In this document: positions 37,481 to 49,963 of the stretch, one piece after another
Position numbering within the stretch: position 1 is the stretch's first letter
How the letters are laid out: each line of letters starts with the position of its first letter
Origin: Bradyrhizobium sp. CCH5-F6
GTDB lineage: Bacteria; Pseudomonadota; Alphaproteobacteria; Rhizobiales; Xanthobacteraceae
DNA: 64,000 nt
NCBI RefSeq assembly: GCF_001556045.1
Contig: NZ_LSIC01000122.1
Coordinates: 84,382-148,381, forward strand
Direction of reading: 5' to 3'
Program-made: the position numbers and the translations under genes
The notes under the pieces: generated by a model
Database searches by the model: none
What the model saw: only the letters and a program-made list of their open reading frames with translations
What the model was told of the DNA's origin: nothing

Positions 37481-37679
37481 TTAGAAGCCTCCAGTTCAGC
37501 GAGGTGTGGGATGAGATCGGTCGCCCAAGCGACGTCGCGGGCCTTCAGCCATCCACTCACGAAGCTTTCGCAGCCATGTTCAGCCAACACCTGCTCGATC
37601 AGGGCCTGGTCGGCTTTGGAGGAAGCGGCGGTGAGGGCAAGCGCTACCTCGCCAAGTCCGAGTTCGAACAGGCGATCGC
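37477..37679 (-). pseudogene. trbE: trbE, 3' fragment separated by IS21 insertion
   Basis: This piece encodes the last ~65 residues of TrbE: RLFELGLGEVALAL, AASSKADQALIEQVLAEHG, and a WATDLIPHL end. The matching N-terminal part lies at 40382-42626 and ends in YYCQSRRGD. Removing the intervening element and one copy of the GATCGC duplication restores a continuous SRRGDRLFELGL reading frame. The fragment has no start of its own except one supplied by the insertion. Confidence 0.88.
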
Positions 37680-37822
37680 TATGGCGCGACAATCAGGATG
37701 AGAGCGGCGCGTCAATCAAGATGAGACAAGGCGGCCGAGTCAGGAGATAATTGACGCTGGCCGGCGGCTTGGCAAGCGTTGATTGACGCTGCGCGACAAT
37801 CAAGCAGCACTGCCAGCGTCGA

Positions 37823-40359
<2,537 letters not shown>

Positions 40360-40381
40360 TCACCTTGATCGCCGCCGCCCA

Positions 40382-42626
40382 GATCGCCCCGGCGTGACTG
40401 GCAGTAGTAGTCTCGCTTGGGAATCGCCCGCGCCAGGATTTCGATTTGCCGGTCATTGAGCCCAAATCGCCGGTAGATCGTCATGATCTGCGGCTCGATC
40501 GCGCGATCGTTGGGCAGCAGAATCCGGGTCGGACAACTTTCTATGATGGCCGGCGCGATTGCCGAGCCATCGATGTCCGCAAGCGATTGGGTCGCAAACA
40601 CCACCGACGCATTCTTCTTGCGAAGGGTTTTTAGCCACTCCCGGAGCTTGCCGGCAAAGTCCGCATCATCAAGCGCGAGCCAGCCTTCGTCGATGATGAG
40701 CAGCGTTGGACGCCCGTCGAAGCGGCCTTCGATCCGATGGAATAGATAAGCCAGCACTGCCGGCGCAACGGCGGTTCCAATCAATCCATCGGTCTCAAAG
40801 ACCTGGACCGATGAGCTACCGAGGTGCTCGTTCTCCGCATCGAGCAGCCGGTCATAGGGACCACCGAGGCAATAGGGCTGGAGCGCCCGCTTCAGGATAT
40901 TCGATTGGAGGAGAACCGAGAGGCCAGTGAGGGTGCGCTCCTCGTGCGGAGCCGACGCCAGCGAGGTCAGCGCAGTCCAGACATGATCCTTGGTCTCTGG
41001 GGTGACGTCGATCTTTTCTCGCGACAAGATCGAGGCGATCCATTGCGCCGCCCAGCCGCGCTCGGAGACATCATCGATGTCAGCCAGCGGCTGCAGGGAC
41101 ATAAATCCATCCGTTTCGCCCGCTACCGCGCCACCGAGGTCATGCCAGTCGCCGTCCATGGCCAACGCCGCCGCGCGCATCGAGCGGCCGAAATCGAAGG
41201 CGAAGACCTGTCCGTCCGGATAGCGGCGGAACTGCAGGGCCATCAACGCCAGGAGCACCGACTTGCCCGCCCCGGTCGGACCAACAACCAGGGTATGCCC
41301 GACATCGCCAACGTGGAGCGAGAACCGAAACGGCGTGGATCCTTCCGTCCTGGCGAAGAACAGCGGGGGCGCCTTGAGGTGATGGTCCCTCACCTCGCCC
41401 GCCCAAACCGCCGACAGGGGGATCATATGGGCTAGGTTGAGGGTCGATATCGGGGGCTGGCGGACGTTGGCGTAAACGTGGCCCGGCAGGCTGCCGAGCC
41501 AGGCTTCGACCGCATTCACGGTCTCGATCATGCAGGTGAAATCGCGCCCCTGGATGACCTTTTCGACCAGGCGGAGCTTTTCGTCGGCAGCCCGGGGATC
41601 TCCGTCCCAGACGGTGACGGTCGCCGTAACAAAGGCTTCCCCGATTTGATCGGTGCCTAGTTCCTGGAGGGCCGCATCGGCATCGATCGCCTTGTTGTGG
41701 GCGTCGGTATCAAGAAGGGCAGACGCCTCGTTGGTCATTACCTCCTTCAGGATCGCGGCGACTGACTTGCGTTTGGCAAACCACTGGCGCCGAATCCTCG
41801 TCACTAGCTTCACGGCATCGGTCCGGTCGAGCATGAGCGCCCGGGTCGACCAGCGATAAGGGAATGCCAGTCGGTTCAGATCATCCAAAATCCCGGGCAC
41901 GGTTGCGGTCGGAAATCCCACGACGGTCAGCACCCGCAGATGGGCGGTGCCCAGCATCGGCTCAAGACCGCCGGTCAGTGGCTGATCGGCAAGCAGCGCG
42001 TCGAGATACATGGGTATTTCCGGGACGCGCACCCGGTGACGCTTGGTCGAGATCGTCGAGTGGAGATAGGTCAACGTTTCCTGATCATCGAGCCAGCCAC
42101 ATTTCGGCATGAAGCTTTCGATGAGCTGCAGGACACGGTTGGTCCGATCGACAAACCCGGCCAGCACCTCACGTGCGTCTGCACCGACGGGCCGGTTGCT
42201 GCCCTCGTAAAGGAGCCGCTCGGCCAGGGCCGCTCCTTCGGCAGGCGGCAGATAAACCAAAGTCAGATAGTAGCTGGACTCGTAATGGGCGCCGGCCTCT
42301 TCGAACTGGGCCCTGCGCTCGGCGTCGACCAAGGCGGATGCGACATCCGGGAACGTGTTCGGAGGATAGGCCCCCGCGGCATGGCGTTGTGCCTCGACAA
42401 ACAGGGCCCAGCCAGATCCAAGGCGACGCAAGGCATTGTTCAAGCGCCCGGCGACGGCAACGAGTTCGGCAGGTACCGCGCTGTCGAGATCGGGGCCTCG
42501 GAATTTTGCCGTCCGCTGAAACGAGCCATCCTTGTTAAGGACAATGCCCTCGTCGACAAGGGCGGCCCAGGGCAGGAAGTCGGCCAGGCGCGCATTCGAG
42601 GAACGATATTCGGCAAGATTCATCAT
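40382..42626 (-). pseudogene. trbE: trbE (VirB4-like ATPase), 5' part, disrupted by IS21
   Basis: About 750 residues of the conjugation ATPase TrbE remain: MMNLAEYRSSNARLADFLPW start, Walker A GPTGAGKSVLLAL, Walker B LLIIDEGWLALDD and VVFATQSLADI. The ancestral frame ends at YYCQSRRGD, where the insertion begins; translation then reads about 28 foreign codons to 40299. The lost tail is the fragment at 37477-37679. All ATPase motifs remain, so partial activity is possible, but the conserved C-terminus is missing. ATG 42626 or 42623 is the start. Confidence 0.9.
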
Positions 42627-42634
42627 GGAAGGAC

Positions 42635-42898
42635 TCACGTGGAGAGGTGACCAGGGATACGAATGTGCCGGCGCGTGACCTCGACGAACTCCGGGTCGCG
42701 TTTCGCGGCCCAGACGGCCGCCATATGACCGATGAACCAGAGCAGGAGACCGGCAAGCCAAAGGCGCAGACCGAGGCCCAGTGCCGCGGCCAAGGTGCCG
42801 TTTAAGATTGCGACGGCCCGCGGTGCGCCTCCCATCAGGATCGGCTCGGTCAAAGCGCGATGCACGGGCGCAACAAACCCTGGGATCTGCTCATCCAT
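42635..42898 (-). CDS. trbD: Conjugal transfer protein TrbD (VirB3-like)
   Basis: The 87-residue inner-membrane protein begins PGFVAPVHRALTEPILMGG, the TrbD signature, and has a long hydrophobic region (residues about 30-65). It works with TrbE in pilus biogenesis. It lies 8 bases before trbE and overlaps trbC by one base. Confidence 0.92.
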   Translation of the reverse strand: MDEQIPGFVAPVHRALTEPILMGGAPRAVAILNGTLAAALGLGLRLWLAGLLLWFIGHMAAVWAAKRDPEFVEVTRRHIRIPGHLST

Positions 42899-43224
42899 CA
42901 GATCACCACTCCGCCGCCGAACGAGAAGAACGACAGAAAGAAGCTCGATGCGGCAAACGCGATCGACAGACCAAACACGATCTGAACCAGCCGACGAAAA
43001 CCGCCCGACGTGTCACCGAAAGCCAGGGACAGCCCGGTCACGATGATGATGATAACGGCGACGATCTTGGCGACCGGGCCTTCGACCGACTGCAGGATCT
43101 GATTGAGCGGTTGCTCCCACGGCATATTCGAGCCTGCGGACCAGGCCGGCGAAGCGAACAGGCAGAAGGCCGCAATTGATGCGGTCGTAACGGCCCTTCG
43201 GCCGAGAGGCGATCGGCAGTTCAT
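42898..43224 (-). CDS. trbC: Conjugal transfer pilin TrbC (VirB2-like)
   Basis: The 108-residue prepilin has a signal peptide (TTASIAAFCLFASPAWSAG) and two hydrophobic segments (VAVIIIIVTGLSLAFG and VFGLSIAFAASSFFLSFFS) separated by a short polar loop, as in TrbC. Mature TrbC of RP4 is cyclised by TraF, and a traF homologue is present at 54.55 kb. The ATG at 43224 overlaps the trbB stop. Confidence 0.92.
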   Translation of the reverse strand: MNCRSPLGRRAVTTASIAAFCLFASPAWSAGSNMPWEQPLNQILQSVEGPVAKIVAVIIIIVTGLSLAFGDTSGGFRRLVQIVFGLSIAFAASSFFLSFFSFGGGVVI

Positions 43225-44213
43225 CACTGGTCTCCTGATGCTGAGAGGCTGTAGTCGCCCGACGTCCCGAGCCCGGCGACGTGAGCAAGTTCGGAAAGGC
43301 GGCGATCAGCGCCACGGCCAGCAAGAACGGCTATGACGTTCACGGTCTCGGCGATCAGGGCGCGCGGTACCGTAACCACCGCCTCCTGGATGAGCTGTTC
43401 GAGCCGGCGTAAGGCTCCGAGCGCGCTGCCTGCGTGGATGGTACCGATTCCCCCGGGATGCCCGGTACCCCAGGCCTTGAGCAGGTCGAGAGCTTCGGCC
43501 CCGCGGACCTCGCCGATTGGAATACGATCGGGACGCAAGCGAAGGGATGAGCGCACGAGATCCGAAAGCGAAACCACGCCATCCCTGGTCCGCAGAGCCA
43601 CAAGGTTCGGCGCCCTGCATTGGAGTTCTCTTGTGTCTTCGATGAGAACGATGCGATCGGAAGTCTTGGCGACTTCGGCGAGCAGTGCGTTTGTGAGCGT
43701 CGTTTTGCCGGTCGACGTTCCGCCAGCCACCAGGATGTTCTTGCGTGAACTAACGGCTTGCCGCAGCGCTTCAGCCTGTTTTGACGTCACGATTCCTGCC
43801 GTGACATAGTCATCAAGCGTAAAGACAGCGACGGCCGGCTTGCGGATCGCGAATGCTGGGGCCGCAACAACTGGCGGCAACAGACCTTCGAAACGTTCGC
43901 CAGTCTCGGGTAGTTCGGCCGATACGCGCGGTGCACCCGCATGAACTTCGCCACCCACGTGGTGAGCGACCAGCCGTACGATGCGCTCGCCGTCGGGAGC
44001 GGAAAGGGTTTCGCCGGTGTCCATCAGACCGCTCGATAGCCGGTCAATCCACAATCGCCCGTCGGGGTTCAGCATTACCTCGACGACTGACGGATCTTCC
44101 AGAAAGCGCGCGATCGCAGGGCCAAGTGCAGTGCGCAACATGCGCGCGCCGCGAGATATTGCCTCCGGTCGAATGGAATGAATTGTCACCACCGCCCCCA
44201 CAAATGAAGTCAC
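43224..44213 (-). CDS. trbB: Conjugal transfer ATPase TrbB (VirB11-like)
   Basis: The ~329-residue hexameric ATPase of the transfer apparatus has an N-terminal domain ([26 protein letters not shown]), Walker [12 protein letters not shown], an Asp box ([12 protein letters not shown]) and a His box ([20 protein letters not shown]). The frame starts at GTG 44213, but family starts suggest a GTG some 8-9 codons further in. It is the first gene of the trb operon; upstream, the usual RHH/traG neighbours are pushed away by 5 kb of inserted DNA. Confidence 0.92.
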   Translation of the reverse strand: MTSFVGAVVTIHSIRPEAISRGARMLRTALGPAIARFLEDPSVVEVMLNPDGRLWIDRLSSGLMDTGETLSAPDGERIVRLVAHHVGGEVHAGAPRVSAELPETGERFEGLLPPVVAAPAFAIRKPAVAVFTLDDYVTAGIVTSKQAEALRQAVSSRKNILVAGGTSTGKTTLTNALLAEVAKTSDRIVLIEDTRELQCRAPNLVALRTRDGVVSLSDLVRSSLRLRPDRIPIGEVRGAEALDLLKAWGTGHPGGIGTIHAGSALGALRRLEQLIQEAVVTVPRALIAETVNVIAVLAGRGADRRLSELAHVAGLGTSGDYSLSASGDQ

Positions 44214-44364
44214 CTTCGAGCGACCTCAGATGGGATTGATTAGAAAGGGCAGTGAATGTCTCGACGCAAGAAGCGGGCTGCTGGGTTCGCGGCCTGGCGT
44301 AGAAAAAGAAAGAGTGGGAGTTTTGTAATCCCAAGGCAACGCCGTTCCTCGCAAACGCGGCTTG

Positions 44365-44780
44365 GAGATCTAGGGCGTGGACCAGTTTGCGCGGAGCCAT
44401 AGCCTGACTGAAGCGAGTTGGACGAAGGCTAGGTAGTTGGCGGCAGCTTGTCGTAACGCGTCGCGACCCGACGACATTGCTCGATCCTATTGAAGAACCG
44501 CTCGACCTGGTTGCGAGCCCGATACAGATAAGGGCTGAAGCAGATCGGTCCATTGCGATTGCTTTCGGGCGGGACGTTTGCCCATGCGCCCTCCTTCATG
44601 GCAAGCTCCCTGATCCATCGGCGTCATAGCCGCGGTCGGCAAGCAGCGTCGATCCGGACTTCAGACGAGACAGAAGTTTGCGGGCAAGCCGATTGCCTAG
44701 CCAAAGCGGCGCGTTGGTCGCAATACGCCCGAAAGCGCGCCCAATTTGCTCACATCGAGTTTTGTCGAGGTTGACCCAAA
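44365..44780 (-). pseudogene. Remnant of an IS5-family (IS427-like) transposase
   Basis: Minus-strand translation across frames gives LLADRGYDAD, a KEGAWANVPPESNRNGPICF segment, YRARNQVERFFNRIEQCRR and, after a shift of frame, ANYLAFVQLASVRLWLRA. These are the C-terminal blocks of IS5/IS427 transposases (DRGYDAD and YRARNxxERFFN). At least one frameshift and the absence of the N-terminal half show decay. It marks the boundary between trbB and the inserted efflux cassette; 44214-44364 shows nothing else. Confidence 0.75.
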
Positions 44781-44830
44781 GCCGACCTAATGAGCCAGCA
44801 AATAAATCCGCGATGCCGTCGCCTGCCGCA

Positions 44831-45367
44831 TCAAATGGAAACCCCGGCGCGCGGTCGCGCCAACGGCGGCCACAGCAGCGCCCGGACGATAAGTGGTACC
44901 CCGATGGCCATCGGTATCAGCCAGTACATGAAATGAGGCAGGTCCTTCCAAATTGGCAGCTGCTTTCCATTGTCGACGTAAAAGGCGACCAGCATCAGGA
45001 TGTACGATAGGTCCATCCCCGCGATATGGAGCCTGACCCAGTACCGCCAGTGATGCCGGAGTGCTGAGCGCCCGAACCAGGCGCAAGCGAACGACAACGC
45101 TCCGAGAATGAACAAGTGATAGTTTTCGTCCCAGCGCATAAGCGACAGGAACGTCGCCGAAGCGCTGAGCGCCAGCAGGCACCAGAAATAGGTCGTTCCG
45201 AACTTCGAATGGCGCCCGCGACGCTTCTCGCTCAGCATTGCGATTACACCGATCGCAACACACGCGATACCCAAGGGGATATGCACTCCGAGAACCACCG
45301 CCAGAAACACGGGATCGGTCGAAGGAATTTCAATGCCAGCCACGATGGTCGTTTCTCCGCCAGTCAT
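44831..45367 (-). CDS. Small polytopic membrane protein (DUF2306-like)
   Basis: The 178-residue integral membrane protein has about five hydrophobic segments (FLAVVLGVHIPLGIACVAIG, YFWCLLALSASATFLSL, FILGALSFACAWFG and others) and a conserved-looking HLFILG stretch. The start ATG 45367 overlaps the MFS stop (ATGA), so the two are co-translated. It resembles predicted DUF2306-type membrane proteins; the function is unknown. Membership in an ArsR-controlled operon suggests a role with the transporter. Confidence 0.8.
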   Translation of the reverse strand: MTGGETTIVAGIEIPSTDPVFLAVVLGVHIPLGIACVAIGVIAMLSEKRRGRHSKFGTTYFWCLLALSASATFLSLMRWDENYHLFILGALSFACAWFGRSALRHHWRYWVRLHIAGMDLSYILMLVAFYVDNGKQLPIWKDLPHFMYWLIPMAIGVPLIVRALLWPPLARPRAGVSI

Positions 45368-46638
45368 GGCATTACTTCCAGCTTGCAATTGACCATCGAC
45401 TTCGCCGACAAGGATGGTCGTTTGACCGCAGATCCTCCGGCCCCACATACGACGCAAAGCACACAGCAGCCGGCGAGGACGGCGGCATAGCTCCCCGTCC
45501 AATCGACGCTTGCCGCGAAAGGCAGCGGTCCGAATGCCGCGCCGGCAATGCCGAAGATGAACGACACTCCCCTGATCGCGCCAAGATGATCACGCCCGAA
45601 ATACTGCGCGTAGCCGGCGGCGTTAATGGCTTGCTGCGAGCCGTACGCCCCGCCCAGGCACAGCGCGTACAGCACGCTGATGACGATCCCGCTGCAAAAC
45701 GCAGGGAGAGCTGTCGCCAACGCGAGCATCAACATCGCAAGCGGAACCAGATGTCGGGGTTCATGGCGATCCAACAGAAATCCGGTGCCGAGCGTGGCAA
45801 CAGCCTGAACACCGGCAAGAAGCGACAGCAGTAGCAGCGCGTCGCCGTATGTGATGCCGGCCGTCTGCATGATTGAGAAGTGATTGAGCAATAGCGCGGT
45901 GCCGATGGCGTTGGTCAGAAAGCCGGCCGCGCTCAGCAGCCAGAATACGCCGGTGCGAAGCGCTTGTTCCCGTGTGAATGAAGGCTCCTCGCGTGGTTCT
46001 TCTGCGGCCAGTGGCAGCCCGGCGTCCGTGCTTAGGCCGAACTTTTCCGGCCGATCCCGAAACAGCGCGGCAGCAACCGGCAGAATGGTGAGTGCGACGA
46101 GTCCGGCGAGGCCGAGATAGGCGCCTCGCCAGCCGAAGAGTGAGATGAGAACATCGATGAGTTTCGGGAAGACCATGGCTCCGGCCGCCAGTCCGAGACT
46201 GGCCGCCGCGGCGGCAATCCCGCGCCGCCGCACAAACCACAGATTAACGATCTGCTGGCTGACAAGGCTAAGGCCGCCGATCGCAGCGCCACGCAACAGC
46301 GCGAAGCCCACGAGCAGCATCATTGCGGATTGAACTGTCGCCATGAATACGCAGGCCAGGGCAAGGCCACCGGCGATTATGGCAGCCGTCAAGCGCGGCC
46401 CACGCCGGTCGATCCAGCGGCCGATCACGGGTGCCGGCAGAATCCCCGCCAGCGTTCCAACTGCATAAGCGATCGAGGCCGAAGTGCGCGAGATGCCGAG
46501 ATCGGCAGTGATCGGATCGAAGAAAACCGAGACGCCTGCCGTCTGGCCGGGCAGTGTCATGAACGAGCCGAGGGTGCCCGCCCCCAGTATGATCCAGCCA
46601 TAGTGGACAGCCGATGACCGTGGGCCCACCGCCAACAT
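45364..46638 (-). CDS. MFS transporter
   Basis: The 424-residue major facilitator has about 12 membrane segments and the loop motif IGRWIDRRGPR between helices 2 and 3, as in the monocarboxylate/oxalate-like MFS group. ATG 46638 is chosen, 5 bases after the ArsR stop; TTG 46647 is an alternative. It is the middle gene of an ArsR-MFS-membrane protein operon, so expression is probably relieved by a ligand of the ArsR protein. The substrate is unknown; export of a small acid or inhibitor fits. Confidence 0.88.
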   Translation of the reverse strand: MLAVGPRSSAVHYGWIILGAGTLGSFMTLPGQTAGVSVFFDPITADLGISRTSASIAYAVGTLAGILPAPVIGRWIDRRGPRLTAAIIAGGLALACVFMATVQSAMMLLVGFALLRGAAIGGLSLVSQQIVNLWFVRRRGIAAAAASLGLAAGAMVFPKLIDVLISLFGWRGAYLGLAGLVALTILPVAAALFRDRPEKFGLSTDAGLPLAAEEPREEPSFTREQALRTGVFWLLSAAGFLTNAIGTALLLNHFSIMQTAGITYGDALLLLSLLAGVQAVATLGTGFLLDRHEPRHLVPLAMLMLALATALPAFCSGIVISVLYALCLGGAYGSQQAINAAGYAQYFGRDHLGAIRGVSFIFGIAGAAFGPLPFAASVDWTGSYAAVLAGCCVLCVVCGAGGSAVKRPSLSAKSMVNCKLEVMP

Positions 46639-46643
46639 GCGTT

Positions 46644-46970
46644 TCAACTCGCCCGGCGCGTCGCCGCCGCCGGCAAATCACCCTCGAACCCTTCGCAGCA
46701 GTGCTCGCGCAAGAACTCCATGATCGCGTCCATGCGGTCGTATTGAGCGCGACAGAGTACCGTTCGCCCGATTTTTTCCTGGGCGACGAGGCCAGCGCCA
46801 ACCAGCCCGCGCAGATGAAAGGCGAGCGTGGAGGCCGGCACGTCGAGACGGGTTTGGATATCGGTGATGTTTAGGCCGGACGGTCCGGCCCGAACCAAGA
46901 GCCGATAAATGTCCAGTCGGGTCAAATTGCCCAATTCGGCTAGGCAGCGCGCGGCGAGCTTGCGATTCAT
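46644..46970 (-). CDS. ArsR-family transcriptional regulator
   Basis: The 108-residue winged-helix repressor has LGNLTRLDIYRLLVRAG, then a recognition region VPASTLAFHLRGLVGAGLV, as in ArsR/SmtB proteins. The classical alpha-3 CxC metal site is absent; a CC pair occurs near the C-terminus (EHCCEGF). It is the first gene of the MFS operon and probably autoregulated. GTG/ATG ambiguity is not an issue: ATG 46970 starts MNRKLAARCLAELG. Confidence 0.88.
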   Translation of the reverse strand: MNRKLAARCLAELGNLTRLDIYRLLVRAGPSGLNITDIQTRLDVPASTLAFHLRGLVGAGLVAQEKIGRTVLCRAQYDRMDAIMEFLREHCCEGFEGDLPAAATRRAS

Positions 46971-47012
46971 GCTTTCACATACCGCAACCTCGGACGCATT
47001 ACAACTATAATA

Positions 47013-47024
47013 CTAGTTTTCTAG
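47013..47024. promoter_or_regulatory. Possible ArsR operator (CTAG-N4-CTAG)
   Basis: ACTAGTTTTCTAGCT upstream of the ArsR gene contains two CTAG tetramers 4 bases apart in an AT-rich patch (TATTATAG on the minus strand could be a -10 box). This is the only dyad in the 46971-47236 gap. Assignment to the ArsR protein is by position only. Confidence 0.35.
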
Positions 47025-47236
47025 CTGTTTTTGAACCAGTATCGGATCCCCACGAAAGTGCCGTTAACTCGAGTATCTTCCGGGGGATGGGAGTTGTTTG
47101 CGCCGGTACATGAATCCCTTCTTGGCCCATCTCGGAAGTCGAGCAACGTCCGCTTTTGCGTCGCTGTTGGGGGACAAGCGGACATCGATTGATGCTGTCG
47201 ACTTATGAGTACGCGGCCTAGCACACGCCGGTTAGT

Positions 47237-48568
47237 TCACCATTCCGCCGCCTCACGAGCCTCGAGGATAAATCCCTCGACCGGCGCCATGACAAATGCC
47301 GCTTGGCTGTTTGGCTCTGCAAATGGCCGCGCAAGCGACGCGTACAGATGCTCGATCAACGTTCGAAGCCACGGCACAGCGAACCAGAGCAATGCGGCTG
47401 CCTGAAAGGCAACACTGAGACCAAACGCCAACTGATAGGCGATTGCCGGATAGTGACCGTCCTGATGTGACCATTGTCCGACAACAAGTCCGACGCCGTA
47501 CTGAAGCGCAAACGCCGAACTAAAATGTGCAAGGTTCAACGCGCCATTTGCACGAGCGGCAAGTCCTTGCGGAAAATAGTCGGCGATGATCGCATAGCTG
47601 AGGACTGTCGCGGCTCCCATAACTGACACGACACACCAAGGCAGAAGCGACGGCATCGGCACCCGGAAAATAAGTGCAAGTTCAGCCGCAATGAACATCC
47701 CTGCCATGGCCGCTAACAGCACTTCGGCTGTTATGCCGCGTCTGTGCAGACGATCCGCCATCACGCCCAGCAGCAACGCTCCGAAACTGATTGCGAGAGC
47801 CATGATGAACAGCTGCGTCATGAGACTATGCCGATCAAGCCCTTCCACATCCGTAAGCCAGGGCGCAGCCCACAGAGATTGCAGGGCCCATGACGAGCCG
47901 ATGCAGGCTGCCGACAGTGGCGCAAGTCTCAGGAATCGCGCGTCGGAATACACAGACCACAAAGTAAGCCGGGAGGTCGTCGACGCTGCTTCATTGCTGG
48001 AGCTTTCCGGTACGCCAAAGTAAGTGAAGGCAGCTACGGCGATCGTTGCAAAAGTCAGGACTTCGAAAAGACCTCGCCAACCGATCCAATCCAATACCCA
48101 ATCGGTCGGTGCCGTTGCGGTGACGGCTCCAAGCGACCCCAGCATGATCATGCAGCCGTTGACGAGGGCGATACGCTCCCTGGGAAACCAGATGACCACG
48201 GCCTTGAGCCCTGCCATCAATGAGGCTGCAACCCCAAGTCCTATCATGGCGCGCGCAACCAGAAGCTCCGAAAATCCCGTTGCGGTCCCGAACAGGGTCG
48301 CGCCGCCGGCCGCCATCACCAGCAACACGCCCTGGACACGACGCGGTCCATACCTATCGAGAAGGACGCCAATGGGAATTTGGACACCTGCGAAGACGAG
48401 GAAATAGACCGATGCGAGCAGCCCGGTCTTTGCGGCATCAAGTCCAAATTCGGATGCCAGCGCTGGAGAGATGGAGGCGTTGATGGTTCGGAAGAGGAAG
48501 GAAAGATAATAGCCAGCGGCAAATGGGAGGAAGACGGCCAGGATCAGGCGCCACCACTTCCGGCTCAG
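47237..48568 (-). pseudogene. MFS transporter with broken 5' end (apparent frameshift)
   Basis: From GTG 48328 onwards 363 residues of an MFS transporter are open. In the same frame, upstream codons 48568-48329 encode the missing first helices (RLILAVFLPFAAGYYLSFLF, PIGVLLDRYGPRR), but contain no ATG, GTG or TTG. A good ATG at 48594 (MNVNTSMIT) is in another frame and stops at once. One lost or gained base near 48570 would join them. Either the gene is damaged, or it uses the CTG at 48568, or there is a sequencing error. The substrate is unknown. Confidence 0.65.
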
Positions 48569-48650
48569 GTGATCATCGACGTGTTGACATTCATCCGCGT
48601 CCGGTTCGGTGCTTGTCGCCGCTCGTATTGCGTCTTCGTATCCAGCTTGA

Positions 48651-49316
48651 TCATGCCGGCCAGCAGAAGGCGTTCGGGAGGTGACGAAAGTTGGAATTGC
48701 TGCCGCCCTCCTGGGCGGCAGCGGATGATTCCTGCTTTATATTTGCATCGCCTCGCAAACCGGCGCCGTTTGGGGTGTCTGTCGGCTTGAGGTCGACTGT
48801 CTCATCCTGATCGATTATCGATTTCAAGCCGTTAAATCGTGTCGCATTGAGGCGATCGATCGTCTCCTGGATAAGCGAACGGTCCTGCTGAACCCGCTGA
48901 TCGACTTGCTCGGCCAGGACCTTGAAGCGCTCATCACCGAGCTGGCAGGCTTCTCGCTGTTGCTGTTGCGACAGCGGCGGCATCACGGCGAGGTGATATC
49001 GCGCATGCAGCGCGACCGTCTCAGCGATTGTCCGTAAATTGCGCTCCAGAGAATCGAATCGGGCGTGTATGTCGTCAAAACCGTCATGCACCGCATTTTC
49101 TGGAGGGCGCGGATTCAGAAATTGTGCAAGCGCAGCCTCCACGATCATGCTCTTGCCCACGCCCGGACGTTCAGTCGCAGCTTCGAGTTGCTCGTGAATC
49201 TTCTCGGTGATCCGGACGGTTACCTTGCGGGTTGCCGCGGAATTCCGTTTGTGAGGTGGCGATTTTGCCACCGCGGCCTGGCTGGCCTCCAACTCGGGTT
49301 CGCCGTGGAGCTGCAT
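48651..49316 (-). CDS. Ribbon-helix-helix (CopG/Arc-like) protein with long C-terminal region
   Basis: The 221-residue protein has a predicted ribbon-helix-helix at about residues 29-60 (RKVTVRITEKIHEQLEAATE, GVGKSMIVEAALAQFLN). A coiled, Gln-rich C-terminal half follows (LSQQQQREACQLGDERFKVLAEQ). ATG 49316 (MQLHGEPELEAS) is chosen; the frame is open to 49532. RHH proteins of this kind lie between traG and trbB in related ICEs, often in pairs. The frame ends just where the damaged MFS region begins. Confidence 0.78.
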   Translation of the reverse strand: MQLHGEPELEASQAAVAKSPPHKRNSAATRKVTVRITEKIHEQLEAATERPGVGKSMIVEAALAQFLNPRPPENAVHDGFDDIHARFDSLERNLRTIAETVALHARYHLAVMPPLSQQQQREACQLGDERFKVLAEQVDQRVQQDRSLIQETIDRLNATRFNGLKSIIDQDETVDLKPTDTPNGAGLRGDANIKQESSAAAQEGGSNSNFRHLPNAFCWPA

Positions 49317-49497
49317 TTTCGCTCTTCTCCGTACTCTGAGCGCACCGATCAAGGCCGCAACGATTGCGGTGCGACGGATTTTGCCAAGGGGTGATTGAGT
49401 CTGATGGAGGCAACAGAAGAGCAGCATCGTTGGCGCTGCAACCGTCGACGATAGCGATCGTACCTTGGCGTAGCGAAAGAAGGGATCGGCGGGCTGA

Positions 49498-49953
49498 TTA
49501 GCTCGCGCCGGCGCCGGCGTCGTCGTTGCCACGCACGGCGTTCTCCCCGTCGTGCGATTCGATACTCACCTCCTTCAGCATGGTCGACCCGCTGGATAGC
49601 CTCCGCCCGAGAGCTTCGACAAAACGATCATAGCGCTCCGCGCCCTTGGCGCGCGCTGCTGGGCTCGATTGCTCCGGCAGCGCTGGCGTTGATGTCAGCC
49701 AGAAGCGGATGAACAGCGCGATCGTCTCCAGCGTGACGGTATCGTTTCGTTCGAGCCGTTCGAGGACGCGCACGATCCGATCCAGCCGCTTGGCGATCGC
49801 GGCCTCCCTCCGGTCGGATTCGTCGGGCGAAAGGAAGGAGGCGATGGCAGCCTCCGCGACCAGCGACTTGGACTTGCTGTGACGCTTTGCGAAGGCCTCC
49901 AGGCCAGCGAAGGTCTCTGGATCGAGATAGATGCTGAGTTGGGCCTTTTTCAT
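49498..49953 (-). CDS. CopG-family ribbon-helix-helix regulator
   Basis: The 151-residue protein has an N-terminal RHH fold (KKAQLSIYLDPETFAGLEAF, SLVAEAAIASFLSPDE). A helical region (RLDRIVRVLERLERNDTVTL) follows that also occurs in the CopG proteins placed directly downstream of traG in ICEs. It probably regulates the transfer genes or helps at oriT. ATG 49953 is used; GTG 49959 is two codons upstream. The traG stop is 10 bases away. Confidence 0.88.
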   Translation of the reverse strand: MKKAQLSIYLDPETFAGLEAFAKRHSKSKSLVAEAAIASFLSPDESDRREAAIAKRLDRIVRVLERLERNDTVTLETIALFIRFWLTSTPALPEQSSPAARAKGAERYDRFVEALGRRLSSGSTMLKEVSIESHDGENAVRGNDDAGAGAS

Positions 49954-49963
49954 GCTCACTAGC

